Below are positions 11,684-23,009 of a stretch of DNA of 64,000 nt, in pieces. This DNA comes from Sequoia sempervirens. Lineage: Eukaryota > Streptophyta > Pinopsida > Cupressales > Cupressaceae. The position numbers and the translations under genes were made by a program. The first letter of the stretch is position 1; every line of letters begins with the position of its first letter. The stretch covers positions 1 to 64,000 of the forward strand of contig VDFB02296717.1 of the NCBI GenBank assembly GCA_007258455.2. The letters are read 5' to 3'. The notes under the pieces are model-generated. The model worked only from the letters and a program-made list of their open reading frames with translations. It was not told the DNA's origin and searched no databases.

Positions 11684-11862
11684 TGAAATTTAATCCTTAT
11701 TATATTATGTTTTGCATCTTTGTTCATATATTCCCAATAAAGAAAAGAAAAAAAAATTGCAGTGGCTTCATACATAGTTTATTTACTTGTAAGGTGAAAA
11801 ATTAGAAATTTTTACTTCTTTTAAGGGTTATTATGTTACAATTTATCTATTGCATAAATAAT

Positions 11863-12910
11863 GTGGGGGGTGTTTGAAGCATGAAAGAGGCAGAAAATCA
11901 ATATTTTAGATATTTTAAAATGCCCCAAATAGAGAAAAACACCTTTGGGAGTAAAGAAAGCACATGTAGGAGTTAATGGAGGCTTAAAATGTCTCATTTA
12001 ATGCTGCATAAACTTAGAATATGGATAGCTCTCCTTGGGGAGAGTGGGGCACCCATTCTGGGGAAATAATTGATAATTTTCAATACATTTTTTGAGGGTT
12101 TTTGAAGAAAAATGTGGGAAGGAGTTTGTGAGGAATGGGAAGGAAAAAGATTCCTTTGTAGAGGTATCATTGGGGGTTTTGTGCTGCATATTTGAGCAGC
12201 ACCAGTGGAGAGAAGATAATGCACCAGTGTGTGAGAGGTGCAAATATTTTGGAGGAGCTATGTGAAAGTTTGAATAGCAGCAAGGAGAGCTTTGGGGCAG
12301 CAAGAAGAAGCTACATGAAGAGTCAAGAAAGTCCATTTGTTGTGAAGATTTGATTCTTAAATTATATTGAATAAATTTGTAATTGTTTCAATGTGAAAGA
12401 AAGAAGTTTTCATATTTGAATTAAATGATTTCTCTCTATTTAACCTTTGTGAATTTTTTAGTATGTTATTTGGCATTGGTTTTTTTTTGCATCAACTTAG
12501 CTTCATGAGATTTTGAGCCTTTGAGAGATTTACGAGTTCAAATCCTATGGATTTCCTAATGCTATGAGACACTATTTGAGTTGTACACCACATAGACTGG
12601 GTCCTTGAGTTCTAGAGGCTAGCTGGCTTGGGTCTCTTGACACGTATTGCTTTAATTTTTTCTTTTGTGCATTTTAAGAAAGCTAAACATAGGATATAAG
12701 TAGTACAAAAAAAAGATATTAAACTTTGGTTTGATGCTTCTGCAACCCAAAGATGTACCTTTTCAACCATAGAGTGACACCTTTTCCAAGGATGTTGAAG
12801 CATTGCATTTGCACATGGGTTTTAGAATTTTGTAACACCTTTGAAATATGTGACACATTTGCAACTTGAGGATTGACACCTTTTTCAAAAGTTGACACAT
12901 CTGCTAATGT
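11863..12910 (+). repeat. Polypurine tract and start of LTR C
   Basis: GTGGGGGG (11863-11870) directly precedes TGTTTGAAGC, the pattern of a 3' LTR start. The rest is non-coding and ends at the insertion site of element F. No second copy exists in the window, so the LTR length is unknown. Confidence 0.5.
12640..12910. repeat. Dispersed GACACCTTT motif cluster
   Basis: Variants of TGACACCTTT (GACACGTATT, GTGACACCTTTT, GTAACACCTTTG, GTGACACATTTG, TTGACACCTTTT, TTGACACATCTG) recur every 20-60 bases. The cluster continues after element F (GGGACACCTTTG near 19677). Confidence 0.55.
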
Positions 12911-12915
12911 ATTAC

Positions 12916-14701
12916 TATATCGTAGAAAAAAAGGAAACTTTCTTGATTTTGGAATAATTCACGATAAATTGGACTTAATGAGGCCTTGATTTAGTGTTGT
13001 GAGGCGTTTTACACATCCACACTAGGTCTTGGACCCTTGCAAACATAATAAAATGCATCTAACGATGTCTTGTAAAGGTGTTGTAAAAGAATTTCATGCT
13101 TTTCTAGACTTAATTATCCCATTTTCCCTAAACTCAATATTGTAAAATACATTTAATTATATTATCACATCAATCTAGAAGGTGTGTAAACTAAATTTGA
13201 CTTTAACCTAGTATTGTAATGTGTTTTACACATTCACATTGGTTCTTGTGCCTTTTTAGGTTGTGTGGACCTCATTTTAGTGTTGTAAAGTGTATTTAAT
13301 TACACTTTCAAATTTAATTATGTGTCCCAAGCCGTAATTTACCTTTACATCATCATTAATACGCCCCTATGACCCCATATTATGCATCCCAAGGCATGAA
13401 TTGATCAAATAACTGACTAGAAAAATTTAGAAACCTGATTTTCTTATCTCTCGACCTTCCAACTAGAAAAATGGCCCCTATGGGACCCATTCACCCTTTA
13501 TGGTGAATCAATACCATCCGGGTGGGACCCATTCACCCTTGATGGTGAATGAGTCCCGTTTGAGTCATTTTTGGGGTTTAAGTGAGAAATTTTAGATTTT
13601 AAGTCTTATTTTTTTCCATGTCAGCCTTAGGATCCAATTAATGGGAAAATAAGGTGGATTTCTTATAAATACAAGTCTCTGTACCCTAAATTATAACCAT
13701 TCTTCATTATTCATCCATCATTATTCTATCTCAAGTCAAGCAAGTTAGGGTTTTATCATCTTAAGTCACCAAGATAGCATTTTCAGACATTCAAGGGTAG
13801 ATTCTTCATGTTGTGGCATAAATTCAAGATCAATCATCATGGAAAGGTATTAATCCCTTCATTTAATTTCCATTCTTCATACTATTTCCTTATTTGGTTT
13901 AATTACCTAAATGAGGTTTGACTAAGGCAAACCCCCATGTCCTAATGTTCAACATTTTTCCTTCTTATCTTGTGTGTTTGTAGATTTAGGCATCTTAGAA
14001 GCTTTGAAATCATTAAGAATCAAGTTGCAAAGTTTTTTAAGCCTTCTCTTTATTGGATAAAGAAAAAGATCAACAAAAAGTCACTTTCAAGCCCGAATTT
14101 CACAGTTTCAGAACCAAACACCTAAAGAAGCAGAAAGTGCAGATCGAAGGCTCCTGTTTCCACTTTTGTATCTTTAGAAATTTAGAAGTGGACTGATTCA
14201 CCATTGATGGAAAATGAGTCTAACTTCTAGGCCTGATTTTGGTTTTTTGCATCTTTGGATACCCATTTGTCTAAAACGAGTTCCAAGATAGTTTCTCAGA
14301 ACTAAGACTAATTCACCCATAATGGAAAATGAGTCCCTGTAGGAAAAATTTCTAGCATCGGTAGCATTCTAGATGTCATTTCTATTCCCCATCAAGTTCT
14401 CAGGAGCACACTTCCAGTTTCATCAAATTTTGTTGCAGTTTGCTTTCATTTCTAGGTGTTTTTGCATATCACAATGTGTTTTCCAACAAGTTGCATTTCA
14501 ATAGTTTTCACTTAATGATTAATAGCTTTTATTAGTTATTTTCATTTAGTCCCTCTCATGTAGGAATATTACATCCATATTCCATCCACATTGGATTGAA
14601 TTTGAGTGTAACATTGCCCATTTTGGCCCTCATTTCTCATTTTAGGGGAAAAACCCTAGAAGTGCTAGAAAGGATTAGGGTGCCAAAATCTTGTGTTACA
14701 T
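12916..14701 (+). repeat. 5' LTR of element F
   Basis: 1786 bp, aligned over its whole length with 17867-19648. The early part contains five degenerate GTGTTGTAAAG blocks. A TATA box (TTATAAATAC) lies near 13664, followed by a leader starting ACAAGTCTCT. Four copies of an inverted ATTCACC/GGTGAAT motif are present. It ends TTGTGTTACA. Confidence 0.93.
12990..13320 (+). repeat. Degenerate tandem repeats in element F U3
   Basis: Blocks beginning G(T/A)(G/A)TTGTAA at about 12992, 13078, 13138, 13211 and 13280, most followed within 10-20 bases by a TTTACACATTCACA or ATTTAATTACA variant. They lie upstream of the TATA box, where enhancer repeats of LTRs normally sit. The same array occurs in the 3' LTR (about 17943-18260). 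Confidence 0.6.
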
Positions 14702-15511
14702 TTTCATGAACCTGATTTTTGAATATCTTCTTGTTTGATTGGGATTCCATATTCATCCTAGAATTATCTTGCATTGCATTTTTCATTAATTAACTTGCAT
14801 TGTAGGGTTTCAAATTTTGCATTAATTAAGTTGCATTCTAGGGTTTCAAATTTTGCATTAGTAAAAGTGCATATAGGGTGCATTTTTGCATCTCAAATAA
14901 TTCACAATTCCTGAAATTCTACAATTTAAAGTTAAGTTTGCATCATAGAACTCGAAAAACATCAAAATCACTTAGAAATTCTTAATTTTTTTGAAAAACA
15001 CCCACACTGGGACTCATTCACCACCTTGGTTGAATTTGTCCCTTTTCACCCCTAAAACTGCCTTTGACAAAGCCAAAAACCCTATTTTTATGCTTTTTTT
15101 TGCTCCCATCAGTTATTTCTATCAGTTGGCTAAGTTTTTGTATCATGCATTTCATTGCATTTAGCTTACATTAGCTCATTTCACGCATGTTAAAATTCAC
15201 ATTTGCATTTCCAATCTTTCATCTTTCAAATTGCTGTATAGTGTAATCAGTAAATTACCTTGTTTGAAATATGAAAAATTGCACTTCATCTTTAGTCTTT
15301 ACATTACCTTTTAAGTTTGCATATCTTCTCTTACATTTAAATCATTAGAAATAAGCATTTTTTACATTCATGGCAATTATGGATAGCATTAGGTTGTTGC
15401 AATTTTCATTTTCAGCATTAGTTCCTAGTTCATTTAGATTAGATTCATTACAAAATGAAAAAAAAAAAAAAAACATCAAATGACCCAAATCAAAAGATGA
15501 TTCAATTCAGA
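14702..15511 (+). other. Untranslated leader of element F
   Basis: AT-rich, with repeated TTGCATT and AGGGTTTCAAATTTTGCATT phrases (two near-identical copies around 14800-14870) and one more ATTCACC...GGTTGAAT motif near 15009. A 16-A run is at about 15459. No protein is visible. Confidence 0.6.
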
Positions 15512-16806
15512 AAAAGCATAGCATCCAAGCCCTTTAGTAGTGATGACTTAGACATGTTAGATGAATCCCTTAAAGACTTCATCTCTCCTAGATAATCCAC
15601 TAAAGGTTTGACATAAGAGGATGCAATCATCAATAATCATGATAATCATACTTGTTCTTCTCCTAATATATCTCCCATTGGTGATGAAGGTATCTTCATG
15701 AAAGAAGACACAATCATTGAAGATCATGAAAGACTTTCTTTTCTTCCTCCTCCTCCCCCTTGGAAAGACAAAACTGAGATCATGGCCACTACTCCCAACA
15801 CCTCCCCTAATTGTGACAATTCCTTAGTGAATGAGGATAAAATCATGAATGATCATGACAAACACATTTGTGTGGAAGATATGAATGAGAGCTATGAAAA
15901 TCCTACCTCTCCTACTCAAGAAGACATTATAGGACATGCAAATGTAGATTTAGCTAATCATGACAATCAACCCTTTTCTTCTCCTGATATCTTTTCTACA
16001 CATGAAGAAGATAGTTTAGTGTTAGAAGATATCATTGGTGAAACTCATGAAACACTTATTCCTCCATTCCATAATGTCCCTCCCATTTGGGAAGATATTT
16101 TTGAACAAAAAATTCCAATCCTTCTTTTGATGCCTCTCCTATGAGCCATGAACCTATCTTTCCAAATCCAACTATGACCTGTGATGAACCTATTATTTGT
16201 CACTTTTCTAAAATATCTCCTCCTAGGGTTGATATTATAGCACATAAGAATGATACCTTAGAGAAAGTAGACAAACAAATAAAGCCTTCTCATATCACCA
16301 CTATTGATACTCAAAAAAATCCAACCATTAATCATCCCCCTATGTGTGCTAAAGTTATTTTGGAAACACCTAAGAATCCTATCATTCTTTACTCACCATT
16401 ACACAAGCAAAAAGCTCCCCATACACCTGCCCTCATTCTTTACCCGCCTATGCACAATGTTTTGTACCAACCAAGTTACAATGGTATTACTCACCTATAT
16501 GAAAAAGTGTATACAATCATGGCCAACCTCGAACCTAAAAGAATTGTGAAGTAATCTCCGCAAGGATGTGATGCTATAGAACAAGGTCTCCATACCCCCA
16601 TAGAGCCTAAAACACAAGCACCAAATCATGGTATTCACGATTTTCCTTTCATAGAAATCAACCCATCCAACAAACCTTCACTCAACATCAACGCTATCAC
16701 ACAAGACTCTTCCAAGAAAAATATTCCGTTGGTACATCCTAAATTGATAGATATCTCATTAAACATGTACCAAGCAAACACTTTGTTTCCTTATCCAAAT
16801 AAATAA
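15512..16806 (+). pseudogene. Element F ORF, unknown acidic Pro/Asn/Asp-rich protein
   Basis: Not recognised. An open frame runs from about 15512 (IQFRKSIASKPFSSDDLD) with early stops at 15593 and 15613. It becomes a clean 148-codon frame at 15698-16144 and, after a one-base shift near 16110-16140, a 137-codon frame at 16141-16554 that resumes past one stop to 16806. The protein is poor in Gly and rich in Asp, Glu, His, Asn and Pro. It contains a degenerate repeat led by ED(T/K/I)I (EDTIIEDHE, EDKIMNDHD, EDIIGHAN, EDIIGETHE). There is no zinc knuckle or protease triplet, so it does not look like gag or pol. It fills the place where gag-pol would be. A retrotransposon-specific accessory protein or a relic captured gene are both possible. 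Confidence 0.6.
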
Positions 16807-17851
16807 CATTAGTTGCTACTCCTTTCCATGTAATAGTTGTAGGATAATCACATACTCACTATTGCATGTTTTGCATCCATTGCAAGGGGCAACATACCCT
16901 CATCCATTCCAGGCTCACCCTTGTCTGCACTAAGTGGGGGCAAGGGGTTTGATAGCCTTATCCCTATATATCACTTGTCATTGTCTCTTTTGGCTAATTG
17001 TTAACTTTTCATGAATATATAAGAGCAAGCTTGGGATGTGGATGACATTTCTTAATATTGACCTGTATGTGACATACTCCCTTTCTTCATGACACAACTT
17101 ATCAAAAACATATGACTTGGCATAGGGATTTTTGAATAATCACTCCTACCCTCTTCTACTTTAAATCAATTTCCAACAGTAATGGTGTAGAACCACTTTA
17201 AAATGGGGGCATACATAGACAACATCTTTTTGCAAATTCCACAGCGTGATTTCCTTTTTTCTTGTGATGTATCCTCTCCTTGGTGGTGTCATTGGGTTTG
17301 ATGCCTTCCAAGAGTGTACGATCAACTAAAGTGGCCTGATGTGAATGAGGCATCCCATGGATAACAATCTAAAACCCCGACTTGTCCTCTCTTGGAGACA
17401 TTAGGCACAATGCTCCCTAAGAAGAAGACTTTACATGAACAAAGAAAAATCCCCTTTAACAAGATTTTTACATGACATTCAAAACATTTACAAAAGCATT
17501 ACATTGTGGTACCTTATCAATGTTATCAGGAGAATAACTTTGGTATGGTTAGTATAATGGGAAGCCAACACACTAGCATGACTTTCACACTAAAACCACT
17601 TCTTTGGGACAACTCACCCCGTGGATGACTTGATGTTCTGTGGCCCCAGAGTGAGCACATCTTTTTTACCCCGTTTTCCTTTCTTGCCATTGTATGATTA
17701 TGTATTTTGTTGGTTTCACTTAGGATCTTGGATCTTGGGGCCTTGACTACCTTCTTGATCTTTGTCATCCTTTGTCATCTGCATCTATACACACATATCT
17801 CTCTTGAATGTCTACTTTAGTGTGAATTTGAAGCAAGTTCATCCTCTCACT
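16807..17851 (+). other. 3' untranslated part of element F
   Basis: No protein. It contains a second polypurine-like block, CTAAGTGGGGGCAAGGGG, at about 16930-16947, resembling the true tract at 17852-17866, and a weaker one near 17200 (AAAATGGGGGC). Confidence 0.5.
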
Positions 17852-17866
17852 AAAGTGGGGGCTAAA
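17852..17866 (+). promoter_or_regulatory. Polypurine tract of element F
   Basis: AAAGTGGGGGCTAAA lies directly before the 3' LTR start TGTACCATAG. Confidence 0.8.
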
Positions 17867-19648
17867 TGTACCATAGAAAAAAGGCAACTTGCTTGATTTG
17901 GGAATAATTCATGATAAATTGGACTTAATGAGGCCTTAATTTAGTGTTGTGAGGCATTTTACATATCCACACTAGGTCTTGGACTGTTGCAAACAAAATA
18001 AAATGCATCTAACGATGTTTTGTAAAGGTGTTGTAAAAGAATTTCATGATTTTCTAGACTTAATGAACCCATTTTCCCTTAATTCAACATTGTAAAATAC
18101 ATTTAATTGCATTATCACATCAATCTATAAGGCTTGTAAACTAAATTTGACTTTAACCTAGTATTGTAATGTGTTTTACACATTCACATTGGTTCTTCTG
18201 CCTTTCTAGATTGTGTGGACCTCATTTTAGTGTTGTAAAGTATATTTAATCACACTTTCACATTGAACTCTATGTCCCAATCCCTAATTGACCTTTATGT
18301 CATCATTAATAAGCTCCTATGACCCCATATTGTGCATCCCAAGGCATGAATTGATCAAATAACTGAATAAAACAATCTAGCAAACTGATTTTCTTATCTC
18401 CCGACCTTCCAGTTAGCAAAATGGCCCTTATGGGACCCGTTTGCCCTTTATGGAAAATTAGTCCCATCTAAGTGGGACCCATTCGCCCTTGATGGTGAAT
18501 GAGTCATATTTGAGCCACTTTCGGGGTTTAAGCAAGAAATTTTAGATTTTAAGTCTTATTTTCCTCCATGTCAGTCTTGGGATCCAATTAATGGGAAAAT
18601 AAGGTGGATTTCCTATAAATACAAGTCTCTAAACCCTAAATCATAACCATTCTTCATTATTCATCCATCATTCTTCTATCTCAAGTCAAACAAGTTAGGG
18701 TTTTATCATCTTAAGTCACCAAGATAACATTTTTCAGACATTCAAGGGTAGATTCTTCATGTTGTTGCAGAAATCCAAGATCAATCATCATGGAAAGGTA
18801 TTAATCCCTTCATTTAATGTCCATTCTTCATACTATTTCTTCATTTGGTTTAATTATCTAAATGGGGTTTGACCAAGGCAAACCCCCATGCCCTAACATT
18901 CAACATTTCTCCTTCCTGTCTTGTGTATTTGCAAATTTAGGCATCTTGGAAGCTTTTAAATCATTAAGAATCAAGTTTAAAATTTGTTTAAGTCTTCTCT
19001 TCATTGGATAAATAAAAATATCAACAAAAAGTCACTTTCAGGCCTAAATTTGACAGTTTCATAACTAGACACTTGAAGAAGTAGAAAGTGTAGACCAAAG
19101 GCTCCTATTTCCACTTTTTTATCTTCAAAAATTTAGAAATGGAATGATTCTTCATTGATGGATAATGAGTCCCACTGTCAAGCTTGATTTTGGTTTTTTG
19201 CATTTTTGGATACCCATTTGTCTGAAACGGGTTCCAGGACAATTTCTCAGAACTAGGACTAATTCCTAGAATGGCGAATGAGTCCCTATAGGAAAAATTT
19301 CTAACATCAGCAGCATTATAGATGTCATTTATAGTCTCCATCAAGTTATCAAGTGCACATTTCTAGTTTAATCAAATTCTATTGCAGTTTGCTCTCATTT
19401 CTAGGTGTTTTTGCATATCACAATGTGTTTTCCAACAAGTTGCATTTCAATAGTTTTCAATTAATGATGAATAGATTTTATCATTTATTTTCATTTTTTC
19501 CTTCTCATCTAGGAACATTACATCCATATTCTATCCACATTGCATTGACTTTGAGTGTAACATTTCCCATTTGGCCCTTCTTTCTCCTTTTAGGGGAAAA
19601 ACCCTAGAAGTGCTAGAAAGGATTAGGGTGCCAAAATATTGTGTTCCA
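17867..19648 (+). repeat. 3' LTR of element F
   Basis: 1782 bp, starts TGTACCATAG and ends TTGTGTTCCA (the other copies end TTACA). TATAAAT lies at 18614-18620. It differs from the 5' LTR by scattered substitutions and few small gaps, indicating an old insertion. Confidence 0.93.
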
Positions 19649-19796
19649 ATTACAATGGAATGCTTTTGAAAAAGTGGGACACCTTTGTAAAAATTTGACA
19701 GTGACACGACATTGCACAAAGGTGTGCTTTTTCTTTTTTTAGGCATTTCTAACTTAGATTTTTGTAAATTTTAGAAAAAAATACATTATGAGTGCT

Positions 19797-20197
19797 ATGC
19801 TTGTAGGATATCTTCCACCCCATTCTTTCTCAAGATCTCAAACCTTGGGTTCTAGAGAGGATCACCAATTTTTTCATTTTGAGGTCAAGTTCCTCCATGA
19901 AATCAGTTTATTCCATATTGCATATGTGCTTGAGATTTGAGAACATCTTGCCATGATTACTATAGTTGTAGAGTGTTGGAATTCAAAGACTTCCTCTTTT
20001 AATTTTTTGACTAGTGAGGCCACCATCACCTTAGAGGATGTGTGGAAGATTAGACTAAAAGTTTCAATCCATGGGGAGTGTGTCGTCTATGATATATTCC
20101 ACGTCTACGAGGCTCTTCAGTGGGTTCTCATCATTGAGGAGATTGAGCTCGAGGGGTGCTAGATTGACTTGAGGGAGTTTATTGGTTATGTCAATGA
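19797..20197 (+). pseudogene. Plant mobile domain (PMD) protein, N-terminal half
   Basis: The readable pieces are LFHIAYVLEI and ECWNSKTSSFNF, then ATITLEDVWKIRLKVSIHGE. They match the start of the plant mobile domain (the MAIN/MAIL and transposon-linked PMD family: ERW-x-TxTF, then a Gly-Glu-hTITLEDV block, then a LPVxG-like turn). An in-frame stop lies at the end of a LEI segment and another at 20160-20162. The domain is cut at about 20198 by Gypsy element E and resumes after 42778. Family members act in gene and transposon silencing or ride in transposons. This copy cannot make a full protein. It may be a host gene or a domain carried by an older transposon. Confidence 0.7.
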
Positions 20198-21525
20198 TGT
20201 TTTTGTTTCCATTTCCATTCACCATTGGATTCCCATCATTTATTTCTGATCAAAGAGATGTTATATGTACATCCTATTGAAGTCCATGTTTATTTGATGT
20301 TCTAGGGTTTTTGAGGTTTTGAAATTACTTAATTGTATCAAATTAGGGTTTCTGCATTTGCAAGTTTATGCCTCCCAAAAACACTCATGCGCTTAAACCA
20401 TAAACCCTAGATTTGAGAATATGCTTTTGTTATATTTCTTTGTTGACTTGCTCTAGCTAATCCCCTATCATTTAAGTTATAACTTGATGTCTAGGTTATC
20501 ATTTGTTTGACTGACCCCTTTGTCCCCTTTTACCACTTGAGCTTGTCCACTTTCATACATTTTGGCTAAGTATCAATGTTTTCAATTTTTGGGCTAGTTC
20601 TTAGAGCCCCTATCCGTGTCAATTTACGTTTTCATAATCCTTTCATCTTCCACCATGATATACTCTTACCTTTGATAAAATATAAATCTTTCATTCACCT
20701 AGGCATGACAACCTCTTAAAACAACATTTGTGCATGTGCAAGTTTCCTTCACTTAAGTTATTTTCCCACCTGCTCTGCTTGTGGCACGTGGTGGATCCAT
20801 GTTCCATCACATTCACTCTTCGTATTGCATTTTACATCCTTCAAGTGGTGTGATTTTTTTAAATGTGAGATATACTCTCGAGAAGGATCAATGGTGCATG
20901 CCAGCATTTGAAGATCCAATGACCATCGTAAGAGGTCTTCGCATCACATCTTGAGGATTACCTCGGCAAGGGATTTCAATGATATACAATGGAAGGTGGG
21001 CTAGTGGATGGTGATGTCTACAAAGCCAGGTTTCAACATTCTATTTGTATTACATTTCTAATTATGGAGGGCTTGGGTCATTATGCGATGTGTGAAGGTG
21101 ATTGAGTGTGACGTTAGGGGTGAACATGGAAATATCCTATTGCCCCACAAGGGTGTTGGTGGGTCAGAGTTAAGATCAGTCGGTATGTGATCTATTGACA
21201 GGTGGTAACTTTACACCTCATCACAGGTCTCCATTGCATTGCAATTCCAAGTTGTTTGCACATAATTTTAACTATGATGTGTGATGAGAATGGGGGAGAG
21301 GTATATACCAAGAGAATATTCCATGAAGAAAGGTGTCCATGTCCTATTGCATTGCATGATGTCTTTGCATCACATTTTTACTTTACAAAGGTTGGGGCCT
21401 CTTTGCAATGCATGATGGTGAGATCAAATGGCTACAATATGAGGGAAAGAATCTATCATCATGCAGGTAATTCACATCGTAGTTGTGAATTATGTTGTGC
21501 TAGGGTTATTTGTGATGGTCATGTA
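20198..21525 (+). repeat. 5' LTR of element E, left part
   Basis: Aligns with 40048-41370 of the 3' LTR from TGTTT...CCATTTCC onward (shared blocks such as TTTATGCCTCCCAAAAAC). The open frame at 21202-21588 lies inside this LTR and is chance. It is interrupted at 21526 by the Copia element. Confidence 0.85.
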
Positions 21526-22960
21526 TGTAAGGAAGGCAGAGGTGTGGAAACAACTTTCCTAATATCAAAACCACAGGGGAGTAAGTAGACAGGACTTTTA
21601 ATTTTCTAATTACATTCCAATTAAGACACACATGAAGGAATAACAGAAATAGAGCAAATACACAAAGACAAATCAAACAATAGATTTTACGTGGGAAAAC
21701 CCTTTCAGGAAAAATCCCACCACACCAAGCTGAATCACTTTGTATTACAGTAATAAATAATTACATACAATCAGAAAATTCAACTCTCTGTTGTTTTACA
21801 GTAGCTAACACATTCACTGTTCAAAACTCTCTAAGAAAAGCTCTCATCCAATTCGATAAACTCATCCTTTTGTTCATAACAAAATCGATCTGCTTTTAAC
21901 AATCTCATTCTGATTTTCCAACTGTGCATTCTTATCTGCCATTGTCAACCAAAGACAGTTTCCATTCGAGTCCTGATTTTTCCCTGCATACAATTTTTCC
22001 AGCGATGCAACTGATGCATAAAATCTACTGTTGTCATGTTTTAAAACTGCTTCCTGTGATTGGCCACAATGCTCCACGTAGGATGGTCAGGCTGGTCAAG
22101 AGCATTCAACTTTGTTGGCATATTGGTGAGACACTCACAGTGTCTCCCCGATGCCACAAAGTTTCTCTATCGGCATCGCTACAGCTTCCACGAGTCGGAA
22201 AGATGCTATATCGATTGTAACAGGTTATACCGAAACCAACGATGTCCATTTCAATCCTATTGCCAAAGGTTTCCCTTATTGGTGAGACTCATATCGAAAA
22301 CAAAAACTTCCACCGAAAGTCATTCTGTTGCCAATACTTGAGTCTATCACCATGTCATTTCACCGAGCTCCATCATGTCTTACCGAGTCGGCAAGACATA
22401 AGCCCTTCGCCAAGACATTTCTCTGAGCGCCCACAGATAACCCGAAGACATCTATCGGCGTGACTTATGATCTTCGCTAAGACATCCCAGCGACACCTTT
22501 TGTCACCATGAAGACAATGTGACCTCTCCAATCGGTGTGACTTATGATCTTCGCTAAGACTTCTCAGCGAAGTCTTTCAGTTACCGCTAAGTCACCATGA
22601 GGATACACTCTATCGGTAAGACATGAGACTTTCACCATGACGTTTCATCGAGCTTCCAACATTGGCCCGAAGACATCTGTCGACAAGACTCAAGACTTTC
22701 GCCGAGACATCTCCCCACGACCCAAGAGTTACACTGATGAGATCAACTGTCACCCAGAGTTCTTTCGATCGCCAAAAGGTCATGCCGAACTCAGAGAGTC
22801 ACAATGATAGACTTCATTCGGAAAGAAATCAACTATGTCATAGCGATAGGATCATTTCAAGAGCTTTAGAACTGTTAGTCGCCCAGACATGAACACTCTC
22901 ACAGCAACTTTACCCTCCAGGAGTACCATGTCAGTAAGGATTGAGGCACATATTCCAACA
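21526..22960 (-). repeat. 3' LTR of the Copia element
   Basis: 1435 bp, on the minus strand starting TGTTGGAATATG and ending CCTTACA. By eye it differs from the other LTR at roughly one base in 15-20, mostly C/T and G/A changes, so the insertion is not recent. It carries an array of CGCCGAGAC/CGGCAAGAC-type decamers. Confidence 0.93.
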
Positions 22961-22974
22961 AGCTCCCACTTGAC
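22961..22974 (-). promoter_or_regulatory. Polypurine tract of the Copia element
   Basis: On the minus strand CAAGTGGGAGCT immediately precedes the 3' LTR start TGTTGGAATA. Confidence 0.8.
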
Positions 22975-23009
22975 GAAGATCTTACTGACACCTCTAGAGC
23001 ATAACCAAA

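Larger units (their letters stand above)
12916..19648 (+). mobile_element. Element F: non-autonomous LTR retrotransposon (6733 bp)
   Basis: Two direct 1.78-kb LTRs (12916-14701 and 17867-19648) flank a 3.17-kb internal region, with a perfect target-site duplication ATTAC (12911-12915 and 19649-19653). The 5' terminus has changed from TG to TA. A polypurine tract (AAGTGGGGGCTAAA) precedes the 3' LTR. No gag, protease, reverse transcriptase or integrase is readable, so it needs proteins from another element: a large retrotransposon derivative. It carries instead an ORF of unknown function. I could not match a primer-binding site after the 5' LTR to a known tRNA. Confidence 0.93.

Noticed and set aside
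21202..21588. 128-codon plus-strand frame, Cys/His-rich
   Set aside because: It lies in the LTR of element E and crosses the border of the Copia element at 21526; the matching frame in the other LTR is shorter and ends differently, so it is chance.
21924..22892. Several overlapping plus-strand frames with Ser/His-rich proteins
   Set aside because: They lie within the Copia LTR on the strand opposite to the element and reflect its decamer array.
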